A stretch of 41,955 nucleotides of DNA from assembly GCA_951801245.1 (NCBI GenBank), contig CATOMC010000018.1, forward strand, positions 1-41,955. Reading direction: 5' to 3'. Shown one piece after another: positions 24,401 through 32,858 of the stretch. A program made the translations under genes and the position numbers. Each line of letters opens with the position of its first letter. Position 1 is the stretch's first letter. Source of the DNA: an uncultured Lachnospiraceae bacterium (GTDB lineage Bacteria; Bacillota_A; Clostridia; Lachnospirales; Lachnospiraceae). Below the pieces are notes generated by a model. It ran no database searches, was not told the origin of the DNA, and worked only from the letters and a program-made list of their open reading frames with translations.

Positions 24401-26201
24401 GGAAAGATTACAAAAGGAACTGAATTCCATCATCTCCAATGGATTTGCGGTGATGTATATCATTGCCCAGAAACTGGTGTGGAAGTCTGTGGAAGACGGA
24501 TATCTGGTGGGTTCCAGAGGATCTGTGGGGAGTTCCTTTGTGGCCAATATGGCGGGGATCACGGAGGTGAATTCTTTAAGCCCTCATTATCTGTGCCCTA
24601 ACTGCCATTATTATGACTTCGATTCGGAGGAAGTGCGGGCCTATGGCGGCGGTGCCGGATGTGATATGCCGGATAAAGACTGTCCGGTCTGTGGCACCCC
24701 TTTGCAAAAAGAGGGATTTGACATTCCTTTTGAGACTTTCTTAGGATTTAAAGGAGATAAAGAGCCTGATATTGATCTGAACTTTTCTGGAGAATATCAG
24801 AGTAAGGCGCATAAATATACGGAAGTTATTTTCGGATACGGGCAGACTTTTCGGGCAGGGACGATCGGTACCCTGGCGGACAAGACGGCTTACGGTTATG
24901 TGAAGAATTATTATGAGGAGCGCGGCAGACATAAGCGGGTCTGCGAGATTAACCGTATTGTCACAGGCTGTACGGGCATCCGCAGGAGTACGGGACAGCA
25001 TCCCGGCGGTATCGTGGTGCTGCCGATGGGGGAGGACATCAATTCCTTTACCCCGGTTCAGCACCCGGCCAACGATATGACAACGGATATCGTAACAACA
25101 CACTTTGATTATCATTCTATCGACCACAACTTACTCAAGCTTGATATTCTGGGTCATGATGATCCGACCATGATCCGTATGCTGCAGGACATGACGGGGA
25201 TCGACCCGGTACAGATTCCTCTGGACGATAAGCAGGTCATGAGCCTTTTTCAGAATACGGACGCACTTGGCATCACGCCGGAACAGATCGGCGGTTGTAA
25301 ACTGGGATGCCTTGGTATTCCGGAGTTTGGTACGGAGTTCGTTATCCAGATGGTTATCGATGCCAAGCCCAAGTGCTTTACCGATTTGGTGCGAATATCG
25401 GGACTTTCCCACGGTACGGACGTGTGGCTTGGCAATGCACAGACCCTGATCGAGGAGGGAAAGGCCACCATTTCCACGGCCATCTGCTGTCGTGATGATA
25501 TCATGATCTATCTTATCCAACAGGGCGTGGATCCTTCTTTGTCCTTTACTATCATGGAGAGTGTGCGTAAAGGCAAGGGGCTAAAGGATGAGTGGATCAA
25601 GGCGATGACGGATCAGGGCGTGCCGGACTGGTATATCGGTTCCTGCAAAAAGATTAAATATATGTTCCCCAAGGCCCATGCGGCGGCTTACGTCATGATG
25701 GCCTGGCGAATCGCTTATTGTAAGGTCAATTATCCGTTAGCCTATTATGCGGCCTATTTCAGTATCCGGGCATCGGCTTTTTCCTATGAGCTGATGTGTC
25801 AGGGTCAGGCGCATTTGGAGCAGATCATGGCGGACTATAAGAAGAGAAGCGATGAGCTTTCCAAGAAAGAACAGGATGCTTATAAAGACATGAAGATTGT
25901 GCAGGAGATGTATGCGAGGGGCTTTACGTTCGTGCCGATTGATATTTTTACGGCGCAGTCCAGGCTGTTCCAGATCGTGGACGGGAAGCTGATGCCTTCC
26001 TTGAACAGTATTGACGGTTTGGGAGAGCGTGTGGCGGATGCCATCGTGGAGGCGGTCAAGGACGGGCCGTTCTTAAGTAAGGATGATTTCAGGGAGCGTA
26101 CCAAAGCGCCCAAATCGGTGATCGATCTGATGAGTGAACTGGGACTTTTGGGCAATCTGCCGGAGTCCAATCAGATCAGTCTGTTTGATTTTGTGAGTTG
26201 A
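21420..26201 (+). CDS. polC: DNA polymerase III alpha subunit, PolC type (with 3'-5' exonuclease)
   Basis: The start ATG 21420 (MSKAFFDVFPSLKLD) follows GGAGG by 4 nt. The protein has 1593 residues. Domains in order: an N-terminal domain (1-200), a low-complexity linker (about 205-335), an OB fold, and a PHP domain starting HCHTKMSDMDGVSEAKD (about 465). A DEDDh proofreading exonuclease is inserted in the PHP domain (VVFDIETTGFSPVENRIIEIG, about 570). The PHP/finger region has a zinc site CPNCHYYDF ... CPVCGTPL (about 1058-1100). The palm domain has the catalytic PDIDLNFSGEYQ (about 1115). A helix-hairpin-helix lies near the end (SIDGLGERVADAIVEAV). It is the main replicative polymerase of low-GC Gram-positives. 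The linker is unusual in composition. Confidence 0.97.
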   Translation: MSKAFFDVFPSLKLDTGLQDLFAQVTVDKVTSTKRKDFLRVYITSERLIQKEDVFRVEKDIKKQFFPNMPIVIKFYEHFHLSAQYDPKKLMDAYGDSILAELREYSPVEYNLFKRADIEFTEDKMQLTVEDTVLGQGKAEELSRILEKIYNERCGIPVQVNIAYKERAAGKYREEDEKRLAMQVAEISARAGYAVSGKAANILGWDQAGAEGGLTDGSGRMTAGSMAGEEGRLAEGGWAVGSGQPAAGEMAGSGGQMASEGAQMAGSALYAGAGAKGQPPAGSAGGAAQNAAGIPASGKGRNGLHNAKQFSAPAPGKKGEWGKKGDRADGRRAVKRSDNPDVLYGRDFDEEAMPIEDILGEMGEVVIRGQIIKMDKREIKNERTILIYDVTDYTDTMTIKLFAHNEQVAEITDGMKPGAFIKLKGMTTIDKFDHELTIGSLAGVKKIPDFTTSRMDRSVQKRVELHCHTKMSDMDGVSEAKDIVKRAYQWGHPAIAITDHGVVQSFPDANHVWEDLWKAEKNRCKEAGEPEPDKQNFFKVIYGVEAYLVDDLHEIATNDKGQDFQADFVVFDIETTGFSPVENRIIEIGAVKVCGGKIVDRFSSFVNPEVPIPFEIEKLTGITDDMVMKADTIETVLPNFLSFCEGCMMVAHNASFDMSFIMENCDRQGIGHDFTYIDTVGIARVMLPGLKKHTLDAVAKALMVSLENHHRAVDDAEATAEIFVKLIPMMAKEEITTLAQINQKGMVNPNIIKKLPTYHAIILAKNNVGRMNLYRLVSDSHLTYFARRPRIPKRLLNQYREGLILGSACEAGELYHALLEHKSDAEIARLVNFYDYLEIQPLGNNKFMIESERTPDIQSMEDIMEINRKIVRLGEQFHKLVVATCDVHFLNPEDEIYRRIIMAGQGFPDADNQAPLYFRTTEEMLEEFTYLGSDKAQEVVITNTNLIADMIDAMSPVRPDKCPPVIEDSDRQLTEICYNRAHELYGETLPQIVEERLQKELNSIISNGFAVMYIIAQKLVWKSVEDGYLVGSRGSVGSSFVANMAGITEVNSLSPHYLCPNCHYYDFDSEEVRAYGGGAGCDMPDKDCPVCGTPLQKEGFDIPFETFLGFKGDKEPDIDLNFSGEYQSKAHKYTEVIFGYGQTFRAGTIGTLADKTAYGYVKNYYEERGRHKRVCEINRIVTGCTGIRRSTGQHPGGIVVLPMGEDINSFTPVQHPANDMTTDIVTTHFDYHSIDHNLLKLDILGHDDPTMIRMLQDMTGIDPVQIPLDDKQVMSLFQNTDALGITPEQIGGCKLGCLGIPEFGTEFVIQMVIDAKPKCFTDLVRISGLSHGTDVWLGNAQTLIEEGKATISTAICCRDDIMIYLIQQGVDPSLSFTIMESVRKGKGLKDEWIKAMTDQGVPDWYIGSCKKIKYMFPKAHAAAYVMMAWRIAYCKVNYPLAYYAAYFSIRASAFSYELMCQGQAHLEQIMADYKKRSDELSKKEQDAYKDMKIVQEMYARGFTFVPIDIFTAQSRLFQIVDGKLMPSLNSIDGLGERVADAIVEAVKDGPFLSKDDFRERTKAPKSVIDLMSELGLLGNLPESNQISLFDFVS

Positions 26202-26204
26202 CGG

Positions 26205-26259
26205 AAGAGGTTTATGAAAGAATTTGACAAAAAATTTTAGAAATTTGAAAAAACCTCTT
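26205..26259 (+). terminator. Weak terminator-like inverted repeat after polC
   Basis: AAGAGGTTT (26205-26213) and AAACCTCTT (26251-26259) are perfectly complementary around a 37-nt AT-rich loop that itself contains AAAATTTT. No U-tract follows. The right arm overlaps the -35 box of the tRNA promoter, so it may instead be regulatory. Confidence 0.35.
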
Positions 26260-26286
26260 GCATTCTTGGCGAAAATATAATAGAAT
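26258..26286 (+). promoter_or_regulatory. Promoter of the tRNA-Glu gene
   Basis: TTGCAT (26258-26263) and TAGAAT (26281-26286) are spaced 17 nt apart, about 20 bp before the tRNA. A TATAAT at 26276 overlaps but has no -35 at proper spacing. Confidence 0.6.
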
Positions 26287-26305
26287 AAGCAAGTGTCAGA
26301 CAGAT

Positions 26306-26377
26306 GGCTTGTTGGTCAAGCGGTTAAGACGCCGCCCTCTCACGGCGGAAACAGGGGTTCGATTCCCCTACAAGCTG
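26306..26377 (+). tRNA. tRNA-Glu (anticodon CTC)
   Basis: The full cloverleaf is readable: acceptor GGCTTGT/ACAAGCT (26306-26312 with 26370-26376, first pair G-U), D-arm GTC/GAC, anticodon stem CCGCC/GGCGG with loop CTCTCAC (26337-26343) and anticodon CTC at 26339-26341, T-arm AGGGG TTCGATT CCCCT, and discriminator G. CCA is not encoded. The CCGCCxTCTCACGGCGG-type anticodon arm is typical of glutamate tRNAs. It reads GAG codons. Confidence 0.95.
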
Positions 26378-26409
26378 TTGACTGTTTTAGAACAGCCCAA
26401 CCCTAAAGG

Positions 26410-26451
26410 ATGCTGGAAACCTTGATTTTATTGAGGTTTTTGGCATTTTTT
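26410..26451 (+). terminator. Rho-independent terminator of tRNA-Glu
   Basis: A 13-bp stem (26410-26422 with 26434-26446; three G-U pairs, AAACCT/AGGTTT at the loop end) is followed by TTTTTT (26446-26451). Confidence 0.85.
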
Positions 26452-26480
26452 ATTTGTCAAAAAAGGTAGGATGATGAGAC

Positions 26481-26606
26481 GTGGGAAAAGCGAGGGAACT
26501 TCTGAGGGAACAACGCAAATAATGTGGACGTACTGCAAGACTTGTTGGCATATCCACACCTACTTTCTACATTGAATCATATCCCGCTGATTTCTATTTC
26601 ATATAG
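26481..26606 (+). pseudogene. Degraded XRE-type repressor fragment
   Basis: The frame from GTG 26481 reads VGKARELLREQRK, a stop (26520), then CGRTARLVGISTPTFYIESY and a second stop. ELLREQRK ... ARLVGISTPTFYxIES is the pattern of a Cro/C1 helix-turn-helix N-terminus in which helix 2 and the recognition helix are shortened. It lies directly after a tRNA gene, the classic integration site of phages and conjugative elements, so it is likely the last trace of one. Confidence 0.45.
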
Positions 26607-26803
26607 TATACCTTAACTTAGGAGTAAAGTCTATTTGATAATCAAGCAGCTTTTGGCTGTTGGCCGTTAGCAAGGTCATTTCCCCATACATATTGACGTA
26701 CCCCCAGACATGCGGCACAATATAGCCAAGGCACAATATTTCACATTATGCAGCCGTTACCGCTTAGAAAGCGTGACAGCGTGACAGATGAAAGTGAGGC
26801 ATT
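26607..26803. other. Non-coding gap before glycerate kinase
   Basis: No gene is seen. It contains a direct repeat GGCACAATAT (26714-26723 and 26730-26739, 16-bp period). Its base composition differs from the neighbouring genes, consistent with remnant mobile DNA. Confidence 0.4.
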
Positions 26804-28036
26804 ATGGGATTACGGGAAGAAGCGAATCAGATCGTCAGAAAGGCGATTCAGGCTGTACTGCCGGATGAAGCGGTTGCAAAAGCGCTGAGGGATCAGGAAT
26901 TCGGTCAGGGCAAAGTCTATATGGTGGCTGTCGGCAAGGCAGGCTGGCAGATGGGCAAAGCGACGGCAGACATTCTGGGGGACAGACTGGAGGCCGGTGT
27001 GGTAGTGACAAAGTACGGGCATGTGAAGGGCGAGATTCAAAGGACGAAATGTTATGAAGCAGGGCATCCGGTACCGGATGAGAACTCTTATCTGGCAACG
27101 CAGGCGGCGCTTGATCTGGCGGCACAGGCAGCGGATGAAGATGTGGTGGTCTTCCTGCTCTCAGGCGGCGGTTCCGCGCTGTTTGAGAAGCCTTTGGTAT
27201 CCGGAGAAGAGCTTAGGGATATTACGACACAATTGCTTGCCTGTGGAGCCGATATTGTGGAGATGAACACGATACGCAAGAGGCTTTCGGCGGTAAAGGG
27301 CGGCAGGTTTGCGCTTGCCTGTGAACCGGCCAGGGTGTTTAGTATTGTACTCAGTGATATTCTGGGAGATCCCCTGGATATGATCGCATCCGGCCCGGCT
27401 TACCCGGACGCTTCTACCTGCAGGGAGGCGCTGGCGATTGCAAAGAAGTATGAACTGCAGCTTTCTGATGCAGCCTGGGAACTTTTGGGGCAGGAGACAC
27501 CGAAAGGTTTACATAATGTTGATGCGCAGATTACAGGCAGTGTATCTGATCTGTGCCGGGCGGCACTCCTGGCATGTGAGGAACTTGGGTATGAGACCTG
27601 TCTGCTGACAGATCAGCTAAGCTGTGAGGCGAAAGAAGCGGGCAGATTTTTGGCGGCGATTGCTAGGACGCATCAGAGCAAGGATAAGAGTCTGGCCTTC
27701 ATAGCAGGCGGTGAGACGGTGGTACATCTGATGGGTAAGGGCAAAGGCGGCAGGAATCAGGAACTTGCGCTGGCGGCGGCAGAGGGGATCGCGGGACTTG
27801 AAGCTACGGCGGTGTTCAGTGTGGGAAGTGATGGTACGGACGGCCCTACCGATGCGGCAGGCGGTTACAGTGACGATACGACAAAAGAGAAACTTCTGCA
27901 GGAAGGTATTTCCATTTATGAGGTGCTGCAGGATAATGACGCGTATCACGCACTGGCTAAGACAGGCGGCTTGATCGTCACCGGCGCGACGGGTACCAAT
28001 GTCAATGACGTGGCGGTGCTGTTGATCAGACGCTGA
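26804..28036 (+). CDS. Glycerate 2-kinase (MOFRL family, DUF4147)
   Basis: The 410-residue protein phosphorylates D-glycerate to 2-phosphoglycerate, linking glycerate/serine/tartronate breakdown to glycolysis. The N-terminal domain has MVAVGKAGWQMGKA, GHPVPDENSYLATQA, VFLLSGGGSALFEKP (nucleotide-binding Gly-rich motif) and NTIRKRLSAVKGGR. The C-terminal MOFRL domain has GKGGRNQELALAAA, VFSVGSDGTDGPTDAAGGY and GLIVTGATGTNVNDV. GTGAGG lies 5 nt before the ATG. The MBL-fold hydrolase follows closely, probably in one transcript. Confidence 0.92.
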   Translation: MGLREEANQIVRKAIQAVLPDEAVAKALRDQEFGQGKVYMVAVGKAGWQMGKATADILGDRLEAGVVVTKYGHVKGEIQRTKCYEAGHPVPDENSYLATQAALDLAAQAADEDVVVFLLSGGGSALFEKPLVSGEELRDITTQLLACGADIVEMNTIRKRLSAVKGGRFALACEPARVFSIVLSDILGDPLDMIASGPAYPDASTCREALAIAKKYELQLSDAAWELLGQETPKGLHNVDAQITGSVSDLCRAALLACEELGYETCLLTDQLSCEAKEAGRFLAAIARTHQSKDKSLAFIAGGETVVHLMGKGKGGRNQELALAAAEGIAGLEATAVFSVGSDGTDGPTDAAGGYSDDTTKEKLLQEGISIYEVLQDNDAYHALAKTGGLIVTGATGTNVNDVAVLLIRR

Positions 28037-28063
28037 GGATGAATGTGGGAGGAATATAGAATT

Positions 28064-28894
28064 ATGATCGTTTTACGGACTTTATTAGAGAACCAGCTTT
28101 CGCACAACAGGGCGCTCACAGCGGAGCACGGATTGTCTTTTCTGGTGGAAACAGAGGGCGGGAAAATCCTGTTTGACTGCAGCGCGGGCAAAGCGGCACG
28201 ACACAATGCCGGGAAAATGAATGTATCGTTAAAGGATGCGGACTACGTGGTATTAAGCCACAGCCATTATGACCATGCAGGCGGTTATCCGGATATGGTG
28301 GAGCATGGGGTCAGGGCACCGCTCGTGACCGGACCGAAGTTTTTTGAGGAAAAGTATGCTTATGATGGCGGTAAGTATGCGTACTTAGGCTGCGGATTCG
28401 GAGAGGATTATCTGGAAAAGAACAAAATCACACACAAGGTGTGCGAAGGAAGTATGACGCTCTTTTCAGGCTGTCATGTGGTGGGCGGTTTTGTGAGAAA
28501 ATATGAGTTTGAAAAGATACCGGCCCGGTTTGTGAAAGAGACGGCAGCGGGCATGGCGACGGATGATTTCGCGGACGAGGTTTGTCTGGTGATAGAGAGT
28601 GAGAAAGGTCTGGTGATCGTTGCAGGCTGTAGTCATCCGGGCATCTTAAATATGATAGAGACAGTGAGGACCCGGTTTGACAGGCCGGTTTGTGCGGTCT
28701 TTGGAGGTTCTCATCTGGTGGAGGCAGACGAAGAGAGGCTGTCGGCAACCATGGAGATTCTGCAGGATATGGGGATTGGCATGGCTGGATTCAACCACTG
28801 TACCGGTGATGCGGCACAAAAGCGCATGAGTGAACTTGAGAATGACATGTGTTATTCTCACTTGAAAGCAGGAGACTGCATTTTCCTGCCCTGA
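28064..28894 (+). CDS. MBL-fold metallohydrolase (COG1237 type)
   Basis: I choose ATG 28064 (MIVLRTLLENQLSHNRALTA), preceded by GGGAGG 11 nt away; ATG 28043 is an in-frame alternative. The metallo-beta-lactamase motif is VVLSHSHYDHAGG (HxHxDH). Further metal or fold residues are in AGCSHPGILN and VFGGSHLVEA, and a late histidine lies in GFNHCTGD. About 276 residues is normal. This subgroup is often labelled dihydropterin ribofuranosylaminobenzene phosphate synthase-like, but the bacterial substrate is not known. It is next to glycerate kinase and convergent with the membrane gene. Confidence 0.82.
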   Translation: MIVLRTLLENQLSHNRALTAEHGLSFLVETEGGKILFDCSAGKAARHNAGKMNVSLKDADYVVLSHSHYDHAGGYPDMVEHGVRAPLVTGPKFFEEKYAYDGGKYAYLGCGFGEDYLEKNKITHKVCEGSMTLFSGCHVVGGFVRKYEFEKIPARFVKETAAGMATDDFADEVCLVIESEKGLVIVAGCSHPGILNMIETVRTRFDRPVCAVFGGSHLVEADEERLSATMEILQDMGIGMAGFNHCTGDAAQKRMSELENDMCYSHLKAGDCIFLP

Positions 28895-28943
28895 CGGGCC
28901 GGCATTCTTTTTTCGTGACTGCAGCGGGGCAGAGGCACATAGG

Positions 28944-30848
28944 TCATTTCCGTGAAGGATTGACAGGCCGCGGTGAATCTGGCAGCATCGCTGTGATCAG
29001 ATAGAAGGGCAGACTGAGTACCATAAAGTAAACATAGCGGAACTCCGTGGCCACCGGGGTTGCGATGAGCACCGTGATAAGCAGAGCTATGCTTGGCAGA
29101 TAGCAGGTCAGTTTATGATATTCTCTGCGGATGATCACGGTGCCGATACTAAAGATCATGATCCAGCAGGCCACGCCCATACTCCAGAGGGTGCCGTAGA
29201 TCGGCACCATGCCGCCTAGCTTGATGGCTATCTCCTTGCCTTTGATCACCAGTGGCCCGCCGATTAACGGCGTGTGGGAGACCCCAAATTTGGTTGCGCT
29301 GACGCCCTCGGCTTCCGCCACCAGATAGAAGGAATCCGGATACCAGTAGCCGTAGGTCTGTTTCACATAGGCGGTGAGGTAATCACCCGGATAACGCAGT
29401 CCCAGATCGATCCATAGTTTTAGGAATTCTCCCTTATGGGCGGTCAGATACTCCTGATTTCCGGCACGCACCAGTTCTTTGATATTGTCTGCAAAGGTGG
29501 GATTGTACAGATCCTTAATATAGGTCAGATCCACCACATTTTCCACCAGGGCAAGCTGTTCAGCGGTCAGTTCTCTGTCATTACAGATAACGGCCGCAAT
29601 CTGCTGCATGGGAATACAGACGGATTCAATAAAGTCCGGCTGTTGTACCCGGAATGCCCTCATCACAGGATACTTGACGATGATGGCAGTACACAGAATC
29701 ATAAGTAGGGCGGGATAGAATACTTTGGCCTGCCTGCGGTAGATGAACAGTAAGAAGGGCAGGGCAAACAGAAAGCCGTACCAGCCATTGGAACGGAACA
29801 AACATATCATAATACCTGATATTGTAAAGACAGCCATTTCCAGGAAGCGTATCTTTTGCATGTATAACAGCCGCAGAATCGTACAACTAAACAACAGTAC
29901 CGCTGCCGCAAAGGGGATATCTTTCCAGATGGTAACGGAAAAGACCGCGTGGTAGGGGATCAGCGCATAGAAAGCGGTGATCAGTATCAGCACAAAGGGC
30001 CGTATCCTGCGGGCGCGCAGGGTACCGATCAGATAAGCTATGCTGCCGGCTAACAGGCACATCTGGAACAGGGTGTAGAGGGATACGGCAGCCACCATAT
30101 TTCCGGTCAGCGCATAGCCCATGTGATAGAAAAGTCCAAACAGCATGGTATGCGTCCAGGGATGATGGTTGCTGTAAGGCGCTTTGCCCAGAACCTGCAC
30201 AAACTGGTTGATGCTGTCAGGGGTCATGATCCCCGGATACTGATAGAGAAAATAAGGAAACCAGCACAGCAGACAGATTAAAAAGGAACACAGAGTCGTG
30301 TGATAGCTGTAGAAACTGTGAATCCTGCTGATACATGCGCTAAGGCGCGGGTGTTTTATATGCACATAACAGGACGGGTAATAATCTGACAACAGGAATT
30401 TGTACAGATTCATCTTGTTGCAGGTATAGGAAAACAGAAATTTTAACAAATAGTAGAATAAGGTCACAAAGCCGCTAAAGGCCACGGTGAGAATAATGAA
30501 ACGGTAGAGCCGGCTTGTGAGGTGTTCTATATAATAAGTATAATCCACCAGCATATATAACAGAGTAAAAATGACAGAAATGGTCAAGGCCACATAGTCG
30601 GTTACTTTGTCGGCGTGCAGGATAGTAGTGTCCATGGAGCTGTTTTCAATCAGTTCTCCGCGCAGAGCGAGCAAATGTCTGCCGTCTAACCTGCGGTTTA
30701 CATGGCGATAGAAGAAAAACGCCAGCAGGAAAAAGACAAATGTCAGGATATTGCCCGGTTGCATACGGGAGGCCATCATCAGGGCCCAGGTGGTTAAAAA
30801 ACTCTGAAATAAATGTAATAATAGTGTCAGCATTGCGTTGTGTCGCAT
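28944..30848 (-). CDS. Large multi-pass membrane protein (DUF6020-like)
   Basis: The minus-strand start ATG 30848 (MRHNAMLTLLLHLFQSFLTT) follows GGGGGAATT; an ATG 21 nt upstream lacks a site. The 634-residue protein has about 12-14 hydrophobic helices across its length. Segments such as YQYPGIMTPDSINQFVQVLG, SNHHPWTHTMLFGLFYHMGY and IWKDIPFAAAVLLFSCTILR occur in the DUF6020 membrane family and resemble glycosyltransferase-C-type topologies: an Asp after the early helices and a long C-terminal soluble loop (about 430-560). Enzyme activity is not established. It is transcribed against its neighbours and stands alone. Confidence 0.7.
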   Translation of the reverse strand: MRHNAMLTLLLHLFQSFLTTWALMMASRMQPGNILTFVFFLLAFFFYRHVNRRLDGRHLLALRGELIENSSMDTTILHADKVTDYVALTISVIFTLLYMLVDYTYYIEHLTSRLYRFIILTVAFSGFVTLFYYLLKFLFSYTCNKMNLYKFLLSDYYPSCYVHIKHPRLSACISRIHSFYSYHTTLCSFLICLLCWFPYFLYQYPGIMTPDSINQFVQVLGKAPYSNHHPWTHTMLFGLFYHMGYALTGNMVAAVSLYTLFQMCLLAGSIAYLIGTLRARRIRPFVLILITAFYALIPYHAVFSVTIWKDIPFAAAVLLFSCTILRLLYMQKIRFLEMAVFTISGIMICLFRSNGWYGFLFALPFLLFIYRRQAKVFYPALLMILCTAIIVKYPVMRAFRVQQPDFIESVCIPMQQIAAVICNDRELTAEQLALVENVVDLTYIKDLYNPTFADNIKELVRAGNQEYLTAHKGEFLKLWIDLGLRYPGDYLTAYVKQTYGYWYPDSFYLVAEAEGVSATKFGVSHTPLIGGPLVIKGKEIAIKLGGMVPIYGTLWSMGVACWIMIFSIGTVIIRREYHKLTCYLPSIALLITVLIATPVATEFRYVYFMVLSLPFYLITAMLPDSPRPVNPSRK

Positions 30849-30961
30849 AATTCCCCCTGCAAAGTACACATCATAGGATTGATAAGATACTGCATGTGAA
30901 AGCAGATGATTATAGATTAATAGATATCGGCGTTTCTGTCAATCGATGTAACGAAAAGTGC

Positions 30962-30990
30962 TTGCAATAGGGAAAAAATGGTGCTATAAT
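30962..30990 (+). promoter_or_regulatory. Promoter of the rimP-ribF operon
   Basis: TTGCAA (30962-30967) and TATAAT (30985-30990) are 17 nt apart. This is the only good promoter ahead of the translation/transcription operon; the leader is about 115 nt long. Confidence 0.75.
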
Positions 30991-31023
30991 AATCAAAGTA
31001 TCATGAATATTACTGAGATAAAG

Positions 31024-31048
31024 AGTGGACTTGCGAGTCCACTTTTTT
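31024..31048 (+). terminator. Attenuator-like terminator in the rimP leader
   Basis: AGTGGACT (31024-31031) pairs perfectly with AGTCCACT (31036-31043) around TGCG, followed by TTTTT. It lies after the promoter and before rimP, so it would stop most transcripts unless overcome. Hairpins at this position are common before ylxS-nusA in Firmicutes and fit autoregulation by NusA (inference). Confidence 0.75.
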
Positions 31049-31114
31049 CATGGAATTAAGGAAGATGCAACAGCGTAGAACATGTAAGGAGAATGCGAGA
31101 GCGAGGAGTAGAGA

Positions 31115-31579
31115 ATGTCGAAAAGAGAGACCTATGAAGAACGGACCGAGAAACTGCTTGGCCCTGTTGTAGAGAAATTGGGTTTAGAAGTTTATGACGT
31201 GGAATATGTGAAAGAGGGAAAAGACTATTATCTGCGGGTGTTTATCGATAAGCCGGAGGGTGTCAATATCCTGGACTGTGAAAACGTCAGCCGCGAGTTG
31301 TCCGATGAACTGGATAGGGAGGACTTTATCCCGGATGCCTATATTCTGGAAGTCAGCAGTCCGGGTCTTGGAAGGGCGTTGAAGAAAGACAGACATCTGC
31401 AGAAGAGTCTGGGGGAAGAAGTGGAGATTAAGACGTATAAGCCCATTGACAAGAAGAAAGAGTTTGCAGGAATCTTAAAAGCATTTGATGATGCACAGAT
31501 TACCATAGAAGAAGAGAGCGGTCCGCGGGTGTTTGAGAGGGCGGACGTGGCGTTGATCAAACTGGCACTTAATCTGTAA
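31115..31579 (+). CDS. rimP: Ribosome maturation factor RimP (YlxS)
   Basis: The 154-residue protein is needed for 30S maturation. YDVEYVKEGKDYYLRVFIDK and NILDCENVSRELSDELD followed by YILEVSSPGLGRALK are the family's two conserved blocks. GAGGAG lies a few nt before ATG 31115. It is first gene after an attenuator-like hairpin and is followed by nusA after 40 bp. Confidence 0.95.
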   Translation: MSKRETYEERTEKLLGPVVEKLGLEVYDVEYVKEGKDYYLRVFIDKPEGVNILDCENVSRELSDELDREDFIPDAYILEVSSPGLGRALKKDRHLQKSLGEEVEIKTYKPIDKKKEFAGILKAFDDAQITIEEESGPRVFERADVALIKLALNL

Positions 31580-31619
31580 TTGTATAATAAATCTGGTGAA
31601 CATAGGAGGATAATGGAAA

Positions 31620-32804
31620 ATGAATAAGGAATTGATGGAAGCGTTGGATATCCTGGAGAGAGAGAAGGAGATCAGTAAGGAAACGCTCTTTGAGGCGATC
31701 GAGAATTCACTGATCACGGCCTGCAAGAATCATTTCGGCAAGGCAGATAACGTGAAAGTAGAGATTGACAGGGACACCTGTGATTTCTTCTGCTATGCGG
31801 AAAAGGAGGTCGTTGAGGAAGTGGAGGACCCGGTGCTGCAGATTTCTCTTGAGGAGGCCAGAGAAATATCTGAGGATGCCCAAATGGGAGAAATGATCCG
31901 TGTGGAGATCAAGTCCAAGGAATTTGGGCGTATTGCGACCCAGAATGCCAAAAGCGTGATTTTACAGAAAATCCGTGAGGAGGAAAGAAGCGTCATCTAC
32001 AATCAGTATTTTGAGAAGGAAAAGGACGTGGTCACCGGCATCGTACAACGTTATGTGGGGAGAAACATTTCCATCAATCTGGGCAAGGCGGATGCCATTT
32101 TAAATGAAAATGAACAGGTGCGGGGCGAGAATTTCAGACCCACCGAGAGAATCAAAGTATATATTCTGGAGGTGAAGAACACACCGAAAGGGCCGAGAAT
32201 CCTTGTGAGCCGTACCCACCCGGAACTGGTCAAGAGATTGTTTGAATCTGAGGTGACAGAGATCAAAGACGGCACGGTGGAGATTATGAGTATTGCCAGG
32301 GAGGCAGGCAGCAGGACCAAGATCGCCGTGCGCTCCAACAATCCCAACGTGGATGCGGTGGGAGCCTGTGTGGGTATTAACGGTGCCAGAGTCAATTCCA
32401 TTGTGGATGAGTTGTGCGGGGAAAAGATTGACATTGTCAATTGGGATGAAAATCCGGGTAATCTGATCCAGAACGCGCTTTCCCCGGCTAAGATTGTGGC
32501 GGTGTTCGCGGATCCGGATGAGAAGACGGCCAAGGTGGTGGTGCCGGATTATCAGCTTTCTCTTGCAATCGGTAAGGAAGGGCAGAACGCGAGACTGGCG
32601 GCAAGGCTTACCGGTTATAAAATAGATATTAAGAGTGAGACACAGGCGAAAGATGCACCCGGCTTCCGTTACGAAGACTATCTGTATGACGATGATGAGT
32701 ACGAAGAGGAAGCTTATGAAGGCGAGGATTATGCCGAAGAAGAATATGAAGAGGCAGACGGCAGCGAAGAGTACGAGGGCGCAGAGGAATATGTAGGAGA
32801 ATAG
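31620..32804 (+). CDS. nusA: Transcription termination/antitermination factor NusA
   Basis: The protein has 394 residues. The N-terminal RNA-polymerase-binding domain starts MNKELMEALDILEREK. An S1 domain follows (about 133-200, VTGIVQRYVGRNISINLGKA). Two KH domains follow, with VGACVGINGARVNSIVDEL and LAIGKEGQNARLAARLTG. The C-terminus (about 355-394) is a run of Glu, Asp and Tyr (DDDEYEEEAYEGEDYAEEEY) instead of E. coli-like acidic repeats, usual in Clostridia. It controls pausing and termination and may regulate its own operon through the leader hairpin. GGAGG lies about 10 nt before the ATG. Confidence 0.97.
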   Translation: MNKELMEALDILEREKEISKETLFEAIENSLITACKNHFGKADNVKVEIDRDTCDFFCYAEKEVVEEVEDPVLQISLEEAREISEDAQMGEMIRVEIKSKEFGRIATQNAKSVILQKIREEERSVIYNQYFEKEKDVVTGIVQRYVGRNISINLGKADAILNENEQVRGENFRPTERIKVYILEVKNTPKGPRILVSRTHPELVKRLFESEVTEIKDGTVEIMSIAREAGSRTKIAVRSNNPNVDAVGACVGINGARVNSIVDELCGEKIDIVNWDENPGNLIQNALSPAKIVAVFADPDEKTAKVVVPDYQLSLAIGKEGQNARLAARLTGYKIDIKSETQAKDAPGFRYEDYLYDDDEYEEEAYEGEDYAEEEYEEADGSEEYEGAEEYVGE

Positions 32805-32858
32805 GTGCCGGTAGAAGAGTAGAGATTCGACAGATGCTTACATGGAAAGGACGATGAG

